A stretch of 64,000 bases of DNA from Comamonadaceae bacterium OS-1. Lineage in GTDB: Bacteria; Pseudomonadota; Gammaproteobacteria; Burkholderiales; Burkholderiaceae_C. Below, one piece after another: positions 52,693-59,679 of this stretch. The stretch lies in NCBI GenBank assembly GCA_027923965.1, contig AP026969.1, positions 1,054,001 to 1,118,000 of the forward strand, read 5' to 3'. Position 1 is the first letter of the stretch; each line of letters begins with the position of its first letter. The notes below the pieces were generated by a model. That model was not told where the DNA came from. It saw nothing but the letters and a program-made list of their open reading frames with translations, and ran no database searches. The position numbers and the translations under genes were made by a program.

Positions 52693-53367
52693 ATGAAGCT
52701 GGCCCTGTTCGACCTGGACCACACCCTGCTGCCCCTGGACTCCGACTACGCCTGGGGCGACTACACCGCCACCATCGGCTGGGCCGACCCGGTGGCGTTC
52801 AAGCAGCGCAACGACTATTTCTACGCCCACTACAAGGCCGGCACGCTCGACATCAACGAGTACGTGCTGTTTGCCACCGAGGCCGCGCGTCGGCAGGGTG
52901 CTGCAAAATCCATAGCTGCTCACGCTGATTTCATGCGCACGGTGATCACTCCGGCCATACAGCCCGTGGCGCGCGATCTGCTCAAACAGCACCAGGATGC
53001 AGGCGACCAGATCATCATCGTCACCGCCACCAACGCCTTCGTCACCCGCCCGATTGCCGACGCTTTTGGGGTGGCCGAACTCATCGCGGTAGACCTGGAG
53101 CAGGGCGCCGACGGCTGGATGACCGGCCAGATCCAGGGCGTGCCGTCCTTCCGCGAAGGCAAGATCACCCGCGTCGAAGACTGGCTGGCCGCACGCGGTT
53201 TGGGCTGGAATGATGTGGAAGCCACCTTCTACTCCGACTCCATCAACGACCTGGCCCTGCTGGAAAAAGTCCAGCACCCCATCGCCACCAATCCCGATGC
53301 GCCCCTGCGCGCCATCGCCAGCCAGCGCGGATGGCGCATACTGGACTTGTTTACAAAGCAACCATGA
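52693..53367 (+). CDS. HAD-family SerB-like phosphatase
   Basis: A 224-residue phosphatase of the HAD-IB group. Motif I is LALFDLDHTLLPLDSDYAW, motif II IIIVTATNAFVTRPIADAFG, and motif IV ATFYSDSINDLALLE. The helical cap (about 35-85) includes a stretch encoded by a copy of the dispersed repeat at about 52904-52945 (KSIAAHADFM). Relatives hydrolyse phosphoserine-type or histidinol phosphate; substrate unknown. ATG at 52693 is preferred; a TTG at 52666 overlapping the hda stop is an alternative. Its stop overlaps the pcnB start (ATGA). Confidence 0.9.
   Translation: MKLALFDLDHTLLPLDSDYAWGDYTATIGWADPVAFKQRNDYFYAHYKAGTLDINEYVLFATEAARRQGAAKSIAAHADFMRTVITPAIQPVARDLLKQHQDAGDQIIIVTATNAFVTRPIADAFGVAELIAVDLEQGADGWMTGQIQGVPSFREGKITRVEDWLAARGLGWNDVEATFYSDSINDLALLEKVQHPIATNPDAPLRAIASQRGWRILDLFTKQP
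52904..52945. repeat. Dispersed repeat copy inside the HAD phosphatase gene
   Basis: CAAAATCCATAGCTGCTCAC then GCTGATTTCATGCGCA matches the left half and centre of the repeat (ATAGCTGCT-ACGCTGAT-) and is read in frame in the cap domain. Confidence 0.6.
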
Positions 53368-54899
53368 TCAAGACATTCATCGACAAAATTCTCGGCAAAA
53401 AGCCTGCCGCCAAAACGCCCAAGTTTGGCAAACGCGTCGAAATCCCCGTAACCGAGCACGGCATCAACCCCAACCTGGTGGACGAGCGCGCCCTCAACGT
53501 GGTCAGCACCCTGCAGCAAGCGGGTTTTGAGGCCTACATCGTGGGCGGTGCGGTGCGCGACCTGCTGGTCGGCCTGCGGCCCAAAGACTTCGACGTGGCC
53601 ACCAACGCCACGCCCGAGCAGGTCAAGGGCCTGTTTCGCCGCGCTTTCATCATCGGGCGGCGTTTTCGCATCGTCCACGTGGTCTATGGCCGGGGCCGCG
53701 AGAACGAAGTCATCGAAGTCTCCACCTTCCGCGCCTACATGGACAACGCCGCCGCCGAGCAGGTGGCGGGCAACGAACGCACCAGCAAGAGCGAGCTGGC
53801 CAACATGAAGCACGCGGTCGATTCCAGTGGCCGCGTCCTGCGCGACAACGTCTGGGGCCCGCAGGAAGAAGACGCGGTCCGCCGCGACTTCACCATCAAC
53901 GCCATGTACTACGACCCCAAGAGCCAGATCGTGGTCGACTACCACGGCGGCCTGAAGGACAGCAAAAACCACACCATCCGCATGATTGGCGACCCCGCCA
54001 CCCGCTACCGCGAAGACCCGGTGCGCATCATCCGCGCCGTGCGTTTTGCCGCCAAGCTGGGCCCGCTGGGCTTCACGCTAGAGCCCAAAACCGCCGCCCC
54101 GCTGGTCAACTCGCAAAAACTGCTGGCCGACGTGCCGCAAAGCCGCCTGTTTGACGAAATGCTCAAGCTGCTGCAAACCGGCCACGCCGTGGCCACCATC
54201 GCCCAGCTGCGCAAGCTCGGCATGGCCACCGGCATCTACCCGCTGCTGGATGTGGTGGTGGAGCGCGCCGACCAGCCCTTTGTGCTGGCCGCCCTGCAAG
54301 ACACCGACCGCCGCGTGGGCGAGGGCAAACCCGTCGCGCCCAGCTTCCTGCTGGCCTGCGTGCTGTGGGCCGACGTGCGTGACGGCTGGGCCGCCCGCTC
54401 GGGCCAGCAGCCCTCGTTTGCCGCGCTGCAAGACGCAGTGGAAGACGTGTTCAACGCCCGCATCGGCGACGTATCGGGCCGGGGCCGCCTGGCCGGGGAC
54501 ATGCGCGAAACCTGGCTGATGCAACCCCGCTTTGAAAAGCGCGTGGGCAGCGGCCCCTACGGCATGATCGACCAGCCGCGCTTCCGCGCCGCCTTTGACT
54601 TCATGCGCCTGCGCGCCGATGCCGGTGAGGTAGACCAGCTCATCGCCGACTGGTGGCAAGAGTTCACCACCGGCAGCGACGACCAGCGCGAAGACCTGCT
54701 GGCCCAGGCCCGCGAAGAGCAGGCCCGCCGCCAAAAGCCGGTGCGCGTGCCGCGTGTGGTGCCCGTGGCCCATGCCACCAGCGCCGAAGACGCCGCACCC
54801 CAGACCGACCCCGATGCCGCCCCCAAAAAACGCCGCCGCCGCCGCAAGCCCAGCGGTGGTGTTGGTAGTGGCGGTGCCGCGCCAGGCTCCGATGCCTGA
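53364..54899 (+). CDS. pcnB: Poly(A) polymerase I
   Basis: A 511-residue class-II nucleotidyltransferase that adds poly(A) tails to RNA and so speeds decay. The head motif is IVGGAVRDLLVGLRPKDFDVATNATPEQVKGLF, followed by GRRFRIVHVVYG, RRDFTINAMYYDP and DPATRYREDPVRIIRAVRFAAKLG. The C-terminal half carries the PcnB-type region (WLMQPRFEKRVGSGPYGMIDQPRFRAAFDFMRLRA pattern) and an extended basic tail with KKRRRRRKPS. These favour poly(A) polymerase over CCA-adding enzyme. It overlaps folK by eight bases. Confidence 0.95.
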   Translation: MIKTFIDKILGKKPAAKTPKFGKRVEIPVTEHGINPNLVDERALNVVSTLQQAGFEAYIVGGAVRDLLVGLRPKDFDVATNATPEQVKGLFRRAFIIGRRFRIVHVVYGRGRENEVIEVSTFRAYMDNAAAEQVAGNERTSKSELANMKHAVDSSGRVLRDNVWGPQEEDAVRRDFTINAMYYDPKSQIVVDYHGGLKDSKNHTIRMIGDPATRYREDPVRIIRAVRFAAKLGPLGFTLEPKTAAPLVNSQKLLADVPQSRLFDEMLKLLQTGHAVATIAQLRKLGMATGIYPLLDVVVERADQPFVLAALQDTDRRVGEGKPVAPSFLLACVLWADVRDGWAARSGQQPSFAALQDAVEDVFNARIGDVSGRGRLAGDMRETWLMQPRFEKRVGSGPYGMIDQPRFRAAFDFMRLRADAGEVDQLIADWWQEFTTGSDDQREDLLAQAREEQARRQKPVRVPRVVPVAHATSAEDAAPQTDPDAAPKKRRRRRKPSGGVGSGGAAPGSDA

Positions 54900-55380
54900 T
54901 TTGCAAGCCACCCCCACGGTCACCCCCGTTATCGCCTTCGTCGCCCTGGGTGCCAACCTGGGCGATGCTGCCAGCACGGTGCGCAAAGCCATGGACAGCA
55001 TCCACGCCCTGCCATGCACCGAGGTGGTGCGTAGGTCGTCGCTGTACCTCACCACGCCTATCGATTCAGACGGGCCCGACTACGTCAACGCGGTTGTAGA
55101 AGTTTTAACCACTTTGTGCCCGCCCGATCTGCTGGAGCAGCTACAAAATGTAGAGCGTTCAGCAGGCCGCAAGCGCCCCTACCGCAACGCGCCGCGCACG
55201 CTGGATCTGGACATTTTGTTGTTTGGCAGCGGGCAGATCGACAGCCCGGCCCTGGTGGTGCCGCACCCCCGCATGTGGCAGCGGGCCTTTGTGCTGCGCC
55301 CCTTGGCCGAGATTGCGCCGCAGCGCGTCAGCCCCAAACAGCTCCGGGCGGTGCGCGACCAGGACGTTGAGAAGTTGTAG
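54892..55380 (+). CDS. folK: 2-amino-4-hydroxy-6-hydroxymethyldihydropteridine pyrophosphokinase
   Basis: A 162-residue enzyme of folate synthesis. FVALGANLGDAASTVRKAMD at the start, YLTTPIDSDGPDYVNAVVEV, the catalytic loop RKRPYRNAPRTLDLDILLFG and PHPRMWQRAFVLRPLAEIAP are the HPPK signature. pcnB-folK adjacency is usual in proteobacteria. A fragment resembling the dispersed repeat (CAGCTACAAAATGTAGAGCG at about 55138) lies in frame inside the gene. The gene ends eight bases before an IS1-family insertion. Confidence 0.96.
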   Translation: MPDLQATPTVTPVIAFVALGANLGDAASTVRKAMDSIHALPCTEVVRRSSLYLTTPIDSDGPDYVNAVVEVLTTLCPPDLLEQLQNVERSAGRKRPYRNAPRTLDLDILLFGSGQIDSPALVVPHPRMWQRAFVLRPLAEIAPQRVSPKQLRAVRDQDVEKL

Positions 55381-55388
55381 ATAAAATA

Positions 55389-55411
55389 GGGGATTGCTAA
55401 ATAGGTATTGA
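55389..55411 (+). repeat. IS1-family terminal inverted repeat (left)
   Basis: Perfect 23-bp partner of 56174-56196. The transposase stop codon (55397-55399) lies inside it. Confidence 0.93.
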
Positions 55412-56142
55412 CACATCATCCTTCCAAAGCCTTGGGCAGATGATGGTTGAGACCTGTGAAACAAGTGGGCACTTGATACGGCGCTGAAAGACAAAGAGCA
55501 GCGAGTCGCGCAGGTTGCCGACGCTTTTGGAATAGCAATGTGTTTTACGACGCAGTCTGGCAAGGTAGCAGCGCAGTCGGTTATTCATGCTTTCGATGGT
55601 GTACGTGTGCGCTTTGCCTTTGAGGTGCTGCTCTGGGTTAAAGATGTGGTTGTAGCACTTGTATTCATCGGTGGCGTAAGTGATTGAAGGGCTGCGAGGA
55701 ATCTGCGCACCCAGCGCTTGGGCTGCAGGGGTGTCACGATCGCCCAGGACCCAGCCGAGAACTCTTTTGGCAGTGCGATCAACAGCCCACCAGAGCCAAA
55801 TTGCGCTTTTTTTTCGCCAACGTAGGTCCATAGCTCATCCGCTTCGATGTAGCGGATCTCACTGGTGTCCACTTTGGCCAGTGCTTTTCCCGCAACCTCT
55901 TGTTTGACCCAGTTCATCACCGAGTTGTGGCTGACTCCCACCAGTCTTTCAGTCGCTCGCAGCCCCACGCCTTCGGCGTAGTGCTGCAGAGCACTCTCTT
56001 TGAGTTCATTTGGCACAAGCCGTCGATCCAGATCGCCAAAGGTCGTGCCGCAACTCTTGCACCGGTAGCGCTGATATCCGTGACGACTGCGTCCGTTCTT
56101 GACTAATTGAGTGCTTGAGCAAGCGGTGCATTGATTTGTCAT
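55397..56142 (-). CDS. IS1-family transposase made by programmed -1 frameshift (InsA-InsB type)
   Basis: Two overlapping frames: 56142 down to 55585 (InsA-like start) and the InsB-like frame that ends at 55397. They join at an A8 run (plus-strand T8 at 55807-55814); slipping back one base gives about 248 residues with the join VGEKK-SAIWLWWAVD. The first part has a zinc ribbon (C5, C8, C28, C31) and a helix-turn-helix; the DDE residues are in ADELWTYVGE, WAVDRTAKRVLGW and YTIESMNNRLRCYLARLRR. SKSVGNLRDSL near the end is also InsB-like. Both frames are undamaged, so this is not a pseudogene. Confidence 0.9.
55807..55814 (-). promoter_or_regulatory. A8 slippery site for transposase frameshift
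   Basis: Eight A residues on the minus strand within GGCG-A8-GCGC, at the exact point where the two conserved halves of the transposase change frame. IS1 itself uses an A-rich heptamer in the same position. Confidence 0.85.
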
Positions 56143-56173
56143 CTGCTGATTTTGGTTGAACAGCCGATTAAAA

Positions 56174-56196
56174 TCAATACCTATTTAGCAATCCCC
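56174..56196 (-). repeat. IS1-family terminal inverted repeat (right)
   Basis: Perfect complement of 55389-55411, 31 bases upstream of the transposase start codon. Confidence 0.93.
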
Positions 56197-56257
56197 AAAA
56201 TAGGCCTCTCGTGCTTATTTCATAAGCGCAAGCAGCTATAAAATCAGTAGCGTACGT
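56197..56257. repeat. Dispersed repeat split by the IS1-family element
   Basis: Reads AAAATAGGCCTCTCGTGCTT, ATTTCATAAGCGCAAGCAGC, TATAAAATCAGTAG. The AAAATAGG edge is duplicated on the other side of the insertion. It separates convergent folK and the glycosyl-1-phosphate transferase gene. Confidence 0.88.
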
Positions 56258-56259
56258 GG

Positions 56260-57654
56260 TCAGTACGCTTTTTTGTCGTTCAAAACCACCAACACGGTTT
56301 TCACGATGATCCACAGGTCAAACCCCAACGACCAGTTGCGCAGGTACTCCAGGTCGTATTCGATGCGCTTTTCCATCTTGTCGATGGTGTCGGTCTCGCC
56401 CCGGTAGCCGCTTACCTGCGCCCAGCCGGTAATGCCGGGCTTCACCTTGTGCCGCACCATGTAGCCCTTGACCAGCTTGCGGTAGGTTTCGTTGTGCGCC
56501 ACAGCATGCGGGCGCGGCCCCACGATGCTCATGCGGCCCTGCAGCACGTTGAGGAACTGCGGCAGCTCATCCAGCGAAGTCTTGCGCAAAATCGCCCCCA
56601 GGCGGGTAATGCGCCTGTCGTTCTTGGTGGCCTGCTTCACCACCGAGCCGTTGTCTTCGGTGGTCATGGAGCGAAACTTGTAGACCAAAATCTCTTTGCC
56701 ATCCAGCCCGTAGCGGCGCTGTTTAAAGATCACCGGGCCGGGCGAAGTCAGCTTCACGGCCAGTGCCAGCAGCGCAAAAATAGGCGCACCCAGCAGCAAA
56801 ACCAGCAGCGAAATCACAATGTCAGAGATCCGCTTCACCAGCCCGCTGGTGCCGTTAAACGGGGTTTCACACACCGCCATCACCGGCATCGGCCCTACAT
56901 TCGTCAGCCGCCCCTGGATCAGGTCGGTCAAGAAGATGTCGGGCACAAAATAGATCGACGCCGTGGTGTCTTTCAGCTCGTCCAGCAGCGTCAAGATGCG
57001 CGGCTGCGAGGCCATGGGCAGCGCCAGGTAAATGGCCTCTACGTCGTGGTCCTTCATGTACTCGGCCAGTTCAGACATGCGCCCCAGCATGGGCACCTCG
57101 CCCAGTTCGTTCAGCCGGTCGGAGTTGCGGTCGTCAAAAAAGCCCATCACCTGCGTGTTCAGGTAGGGGTTGGACTCAAACTCACGCAGCAGGCGCAGGC
57201 CCACCTCGTTCACCCCGGTAATCACCACCCGGCGCTGCTGCGCGCTTTTCGCCAGCGCCATGGGCATGGCCCAACGCAGCAGCAAATGCGCACTGATTTG
57301 GGCAAACGGTGTCAGTACCGCCCAAGCCACCAGCACGGGCCGGGTAAAGGTGCGCGCATAGCCCGTCGCCAAGCCAAAGCCCAGCATGATCACCAAAAAA
57401 ACCAGCCAGTTGGTAAACAGCTTGCGCAGCATGCGCCGGGGCTTTTCGTAAAACCCCACATTGCCCGGGAACGACAGCGAAAACGCGATCACTCCCAAGA
57501 TCGTGTAGCGCGCAGACACTGGATGCCCAAACAGGGTCAGGCACGCCAGCAGGCTCAAAATAGTGACCAATGGGTCCAATAAAGCCTCTATTGCGCTGAT
57601 TAACGTGAAGCCAGGACGTAAAAAATTCTTCTGTCTGTCAAGGGCATTAATCAT
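56260..57654 (-). CDS. Undecaprenyl-phosphate glucose/galactose phosphotransferase (WcaJ-type)
   Basis: A 464-residue polyisoprenyl-phosphate hexose-1-phosphate transferase that starts repeat-unit synthesis on the lipid carrier. The N-terminus has four membrane helices (to about 135), then a CoA-binding-like Rossmann domain (VVITGVNEVGLRLLREFE), a further helix (ISDIVISLLVLLLGAPIFALLALAVKL) and the catalytic bac_transf domain: KQRRYGLDGKEILVYKFRSM, LGAILRKTSLDELPQFLNVLQGRMSIVGPRPH, KPGITGWAQVSGYRG. ATG at 57654; a TTG five codons upstream is possible. It faces away from the wza-wzc genes across the 289-base control region. Confidence 0.92.
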   Translation of the reverse strand: MINALDRQKNFLRPGFTLISAIEALLDPLVTILSLLACLTLFGHPVSARYTILGVIAFSLSFPGNVGFYEKPRRMLRKLFTNWLVFLVIMLGFGLATGYARTFTRPVLVAWAVLTPFAQISAHLLLRWAMPMALAKSAQQRRVVITGVNEVGLRLLREFESNPYLNTQVMGFFDDRNSDRLNELGEVPMLGRMSELAEYMKDHDVEAIYLALPMASQPRILTLLDELKDTTASIYFVPDIFLTDLIQGRLTNVGPMPVMAVCETPFNGTSGLVKRISDIVISLLVLLLGAPIFALLALAVKLTSPGPVIFKQRRYGLDGKEILVYKFRSMTTEDNGSVVKQATKNDRRITRLGAILRKTSLDELPQFLNVLQGRMSIVGPRPHAVAHNETYRKLVKGYMVRHKVKPGITGWAQVSGYRGETDTIDKMEKRIEYDLEYLRNWSLGFDLWIIVKTVLVVLNDKKAY

Positions 57655-57892
57655 AGGAAACGGGCGCAATAAACCGTCGTTAGCAAAAATTCACGGTACT
57701 GAAACTTCATTGGATAAATTCCCTCCACTGTAGCAAGCCGGTAGTGGCTGAATGTGTCGACTTTTTTTACACCATTTGACCAAACCGTCAATTTCAACAG
57801 GATTTACCCCAAGAAATAATCTGTTGCAATCTCATTTCTCTAGAGGGCTCACAGTCTTTTTTCACAGCTAGACTGAGGGTTTTCCATAGTGC

Positions 57893-57907
57893 TGGCACGC
57901 TTGTTGC
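57893..57907 (+). promoter_or_regulatory. Sigma-54 promoter upstream of the small EPS-locus protein
   Basis: TGGCACG-CTTG-TTGC matches the RpoN consensus at every conserved base, with GG and GC exactly 10 bases apart (57894-57895 and 57906-57907). The start point would be near 57919, giving a leader of about 25 bases to ATG 57944. The rest of the 57655-57943 gap holds AT-rich sequence suitable for an enhancer-binding protein but no ORF I can support. Confidence 0.85.
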
Positions 57908-57943
57908 GTTTTCCTGTCTATGAATCCAATACACAGGAATCCC

Positions 57944-58294
57944 ATGCAAAAACTGTTCCCAATTCTGGCTGGCGTGGTGCTGGGTCTGGCGTTGGCTACA
58001 GCCGCCCATGCCGACACCCTGCAAAGCAGCGTCGATGTGCGTGCCGCTGCCAGCCATCCGGCTGATTTGGTAGTGGCTGGGGCCGATGCCGCCCTGCGCA
58101 ACGGTTTGGTCAAAACCAGCACGGCGGCCAACTCCCGCTCCCGCCCGGGCGACCCACCCCCCAACCGCACTGCGGGGGTGCCCGCCGATGCCGAAGCGGC
58201 GGTAGCAGAAGACCCTGCCGACTTGGACCTCTTGGCCCTGTTTGCCGGGTTTGTGCTGGTGGTGGTGATCGCAGTTCGCCGTAGCAACTCGTAG
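57944..58294 (+). CDS. Small exported protein with C-terminal membrane anchor, unknown function
   Basis: A 116-residue protein. A signal peptide (LFPILAGVVLGLALATAAHA) is followed by about 70 residues rich in Ala, Asp and Pro, then a single hydrophobic span (LDLLALFAGFVLVVVIAV) ending in RRSNS. This layout, exported domain plus C-terminal anchor and Arg cluster, resembles sorting-tail proteins, but no PEP motif is present. I do not recognise a family. An AGGAA site precedes ATG 57944 by six bases. It is driven by a sigma-54 promoter and is the first gene on the strand carrying wza and wzc. Confidence 0.7.
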   Translation: MQKLFPILAGVVLGLALATAAHADTLQSSVDVRAAASHPADLVVAGADAALRNGLVKTSTAANSRSRPGDPPPNRTAGVPADAEAAVAEDPADLDLLALFAGFVLVVVIAVRRSNS

Positions 58295-58440
58295 CTAAAC
58301 CCATTGCTGGCCCCATTTTGCGGTGGTGCACAATGGGCACGTACAACGTACTGGCATATCCCCTTGTAGACCGGCTTGGTATATCTGCCAAATTTTTTGT
58401 AAAGATTTATGGCTCCAGGCCCGACAACCCAACACGCTTT

Positions 58441-59643
58441 ATGAAATTATTGAAGACCGATGCGCTTGCATCTGCCCGCATGCGCCGTCCAGCGGCATGG
58501 CTTGCTGCGGCGCTGGTAGCGGCCCTGCTGCCGGGTTGCGCAGCCTACAACGCCATCGTTCCCGGTTCTGACGGCCGCAGCATGCGCGAGCAATCTTCGG
58601 TCAAGCTGCCGGTCAAGTTCAACGACGAAGTCGTGCCCGCCAACGTGGCCGTCAAGCCCATCACCGCCGAACTCATCATCGCCCTGAACAAGGCCGCCAA
58701 AGACGCCGCCACCCCGGCCGACCCCAGCGTCAACCCCCGGGCCGCCCCCATCCCTCTGGGCCAAGACTACCGCGTGGGCCCTGGCGACGTGCTCACCATC
58801 ACCGTGTGGGACCACCCCGAGCTCACCACCCCTGCCGGCCAATACCGCTCTGCCAACGAAGCCGGCACCCTGGTCAATGAAGACGGCACCATCTTCTACC
58901 CCTATGTAGGCGTGCTCAAGATCACCGGCATGCGCCTGGCCGAAATTCGCAACCTCATCACCACCCGCCTGGCCAAGTACATTGAAAAAGTGCAACTGGA
59001 TGTGCGCGTTAACGCCTTTCGCAGCAAGCGGGTGTATGTGGTGGGCGAGGTCAAAACCCCCGGCCTGCAAGAAATCAACGACATCCCCATGACCATGCTG
59101 GAGGCCGTAAACCGCTCTGGCGGTTTTACGCTGGAGTCCGACCCCAGCCGCATCCTGATCACCCGCGGCGGCACCACCTACCGGGTCGACCTGCAGGCCC
59201 TGTACGAAGACGGTGCCACCTGGCAAAACATCCGCCTGGAGCCCGGCGACGTGGTCAACGTGCCCGACCGCCAGCAAAACAAAATCTTTGTGCTGGGCGA
59301 AGTCACCAAGCCCGGCTCTTACATCATGAACAAGCGCCGGTCTACCCTGGCCGAGGTGCTGTCAGACGCAGGCTGGGTCAACCAGCTCACCAGCAACCCA
59401 TCGTGGATCTTTGTGATGCGCGGCAATACCGACCAGCCCGAGCTCTTCAACCTCGACGCCCGCTCCCCCGATGCACTGCTGCTGGCCGACCAGTTTCCCT
59501 TGCGCCCGCGCGATATCGTCTATGTAGACGTGGCCGACGTAGCCCGCTGGAACCGCGTGATCAGCAATATCCTGCCCACCGCCACCTTGCTCAATACCGT
59601 CAGCACCACGCAGTTCCCACTGTTTGGTGGCCGCCAGCCTTAA
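58441..59643 (+). CDS. wza: Polysaccharide export outer-membrane lipoprotein (Wza-like)
   Basis: A 400-residue lipoprotein with lipobox LLPGC near residue 33. The poly_export domain is DYRVGPGDVLTITVWDHPEL, followed by the SLBB words VYVVGEVKTPGLQEINDIPMTMLEAVNRSGGF and IFVLGEVTKPGSYIMNKRRSTLAEVLSDAGW. It builds the octameric outer-membrane channel for capsule or exopolysaccharide. ATG at 58441 is chosen; an ATG 13 codons further on is possible. The 146-base gap before it is AT-rich and may hold its own promoter. Confidence 0.93.
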   Translation: MKLLKTDALASARMRRPAAWLAAALVAALLPGCAAYNAIVPGSDGRSMREQSSVKLPVKFNDEVVPANVAVKPITAELIIALNKAAKDAATPADPSVNPRAAPIPLGQDYRVGPGDVLTITVWDHPELTTPAGQYRSANEAGTLVNEDGTIFYPYVGVLKITGMRLAEIRNLITTRLAKYIEKVQLDVRVNAFRSKRVYVVGEVKTPGLQEINDIPMTMLEAVNRSGGFTLESDPSRILITRGGTTYRVDLQALYEDGATWQNIRLEPGDVVNVPDRQQNKIFVLGEVTKPGSYIMNKRRSTLAEVLSDAGWVNQLTSNPSWIFVMRGNTDQPELFNLDARSPDALLLADQFPLRPRDIVYVDVADVARWNRVISNILPTATLLNTVSTTQFPLFGGRQP

Positions 59644-59679
59644 TTTCAGCCGCACGCCAGACATAAGTATCCCCACCCC

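Larger units (their letters stand above)
55389..56196 (-). mobile_element. IS1-family insertion sequence, intact, inserted in the dispersed repeat
   Basis: An 808-bp element bounded by perfect 23-bp inverted repeats (GGGGATTGCTAAATAGGTAT-TGA at 55389-55411 and its complement at 56174-56196). AAAATAGG is found at both edges (55383-55390 and 56197-56204), consistent with the 8-9 bp target duplication of IS1, with the two terminal G residues shared with the end. It carries a two-frame transposase. Joining the flanks restores a full copy of the dispersed repeat between folK and the convergent glycosyl transferase gene. Confidence 0.92.

Noticed and set aside
55397..56142. IS1-family transposase as a frameshifted pseudogene
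   Set aside because: The frame change falls exactly on an A8 run at the InsA/InsB junction, both halves are complete and the ends are perfect, so programmed frameshifting is the better explanation.
57944..58294. PEP-CTERM sorting signal in the small EPS-locus protein
   Set aside because: There is a C-terminal hydrophobic span and Arg pair, but no Pro-Glu-Pro motif before the span, and no exosortase gene is visible in the window.
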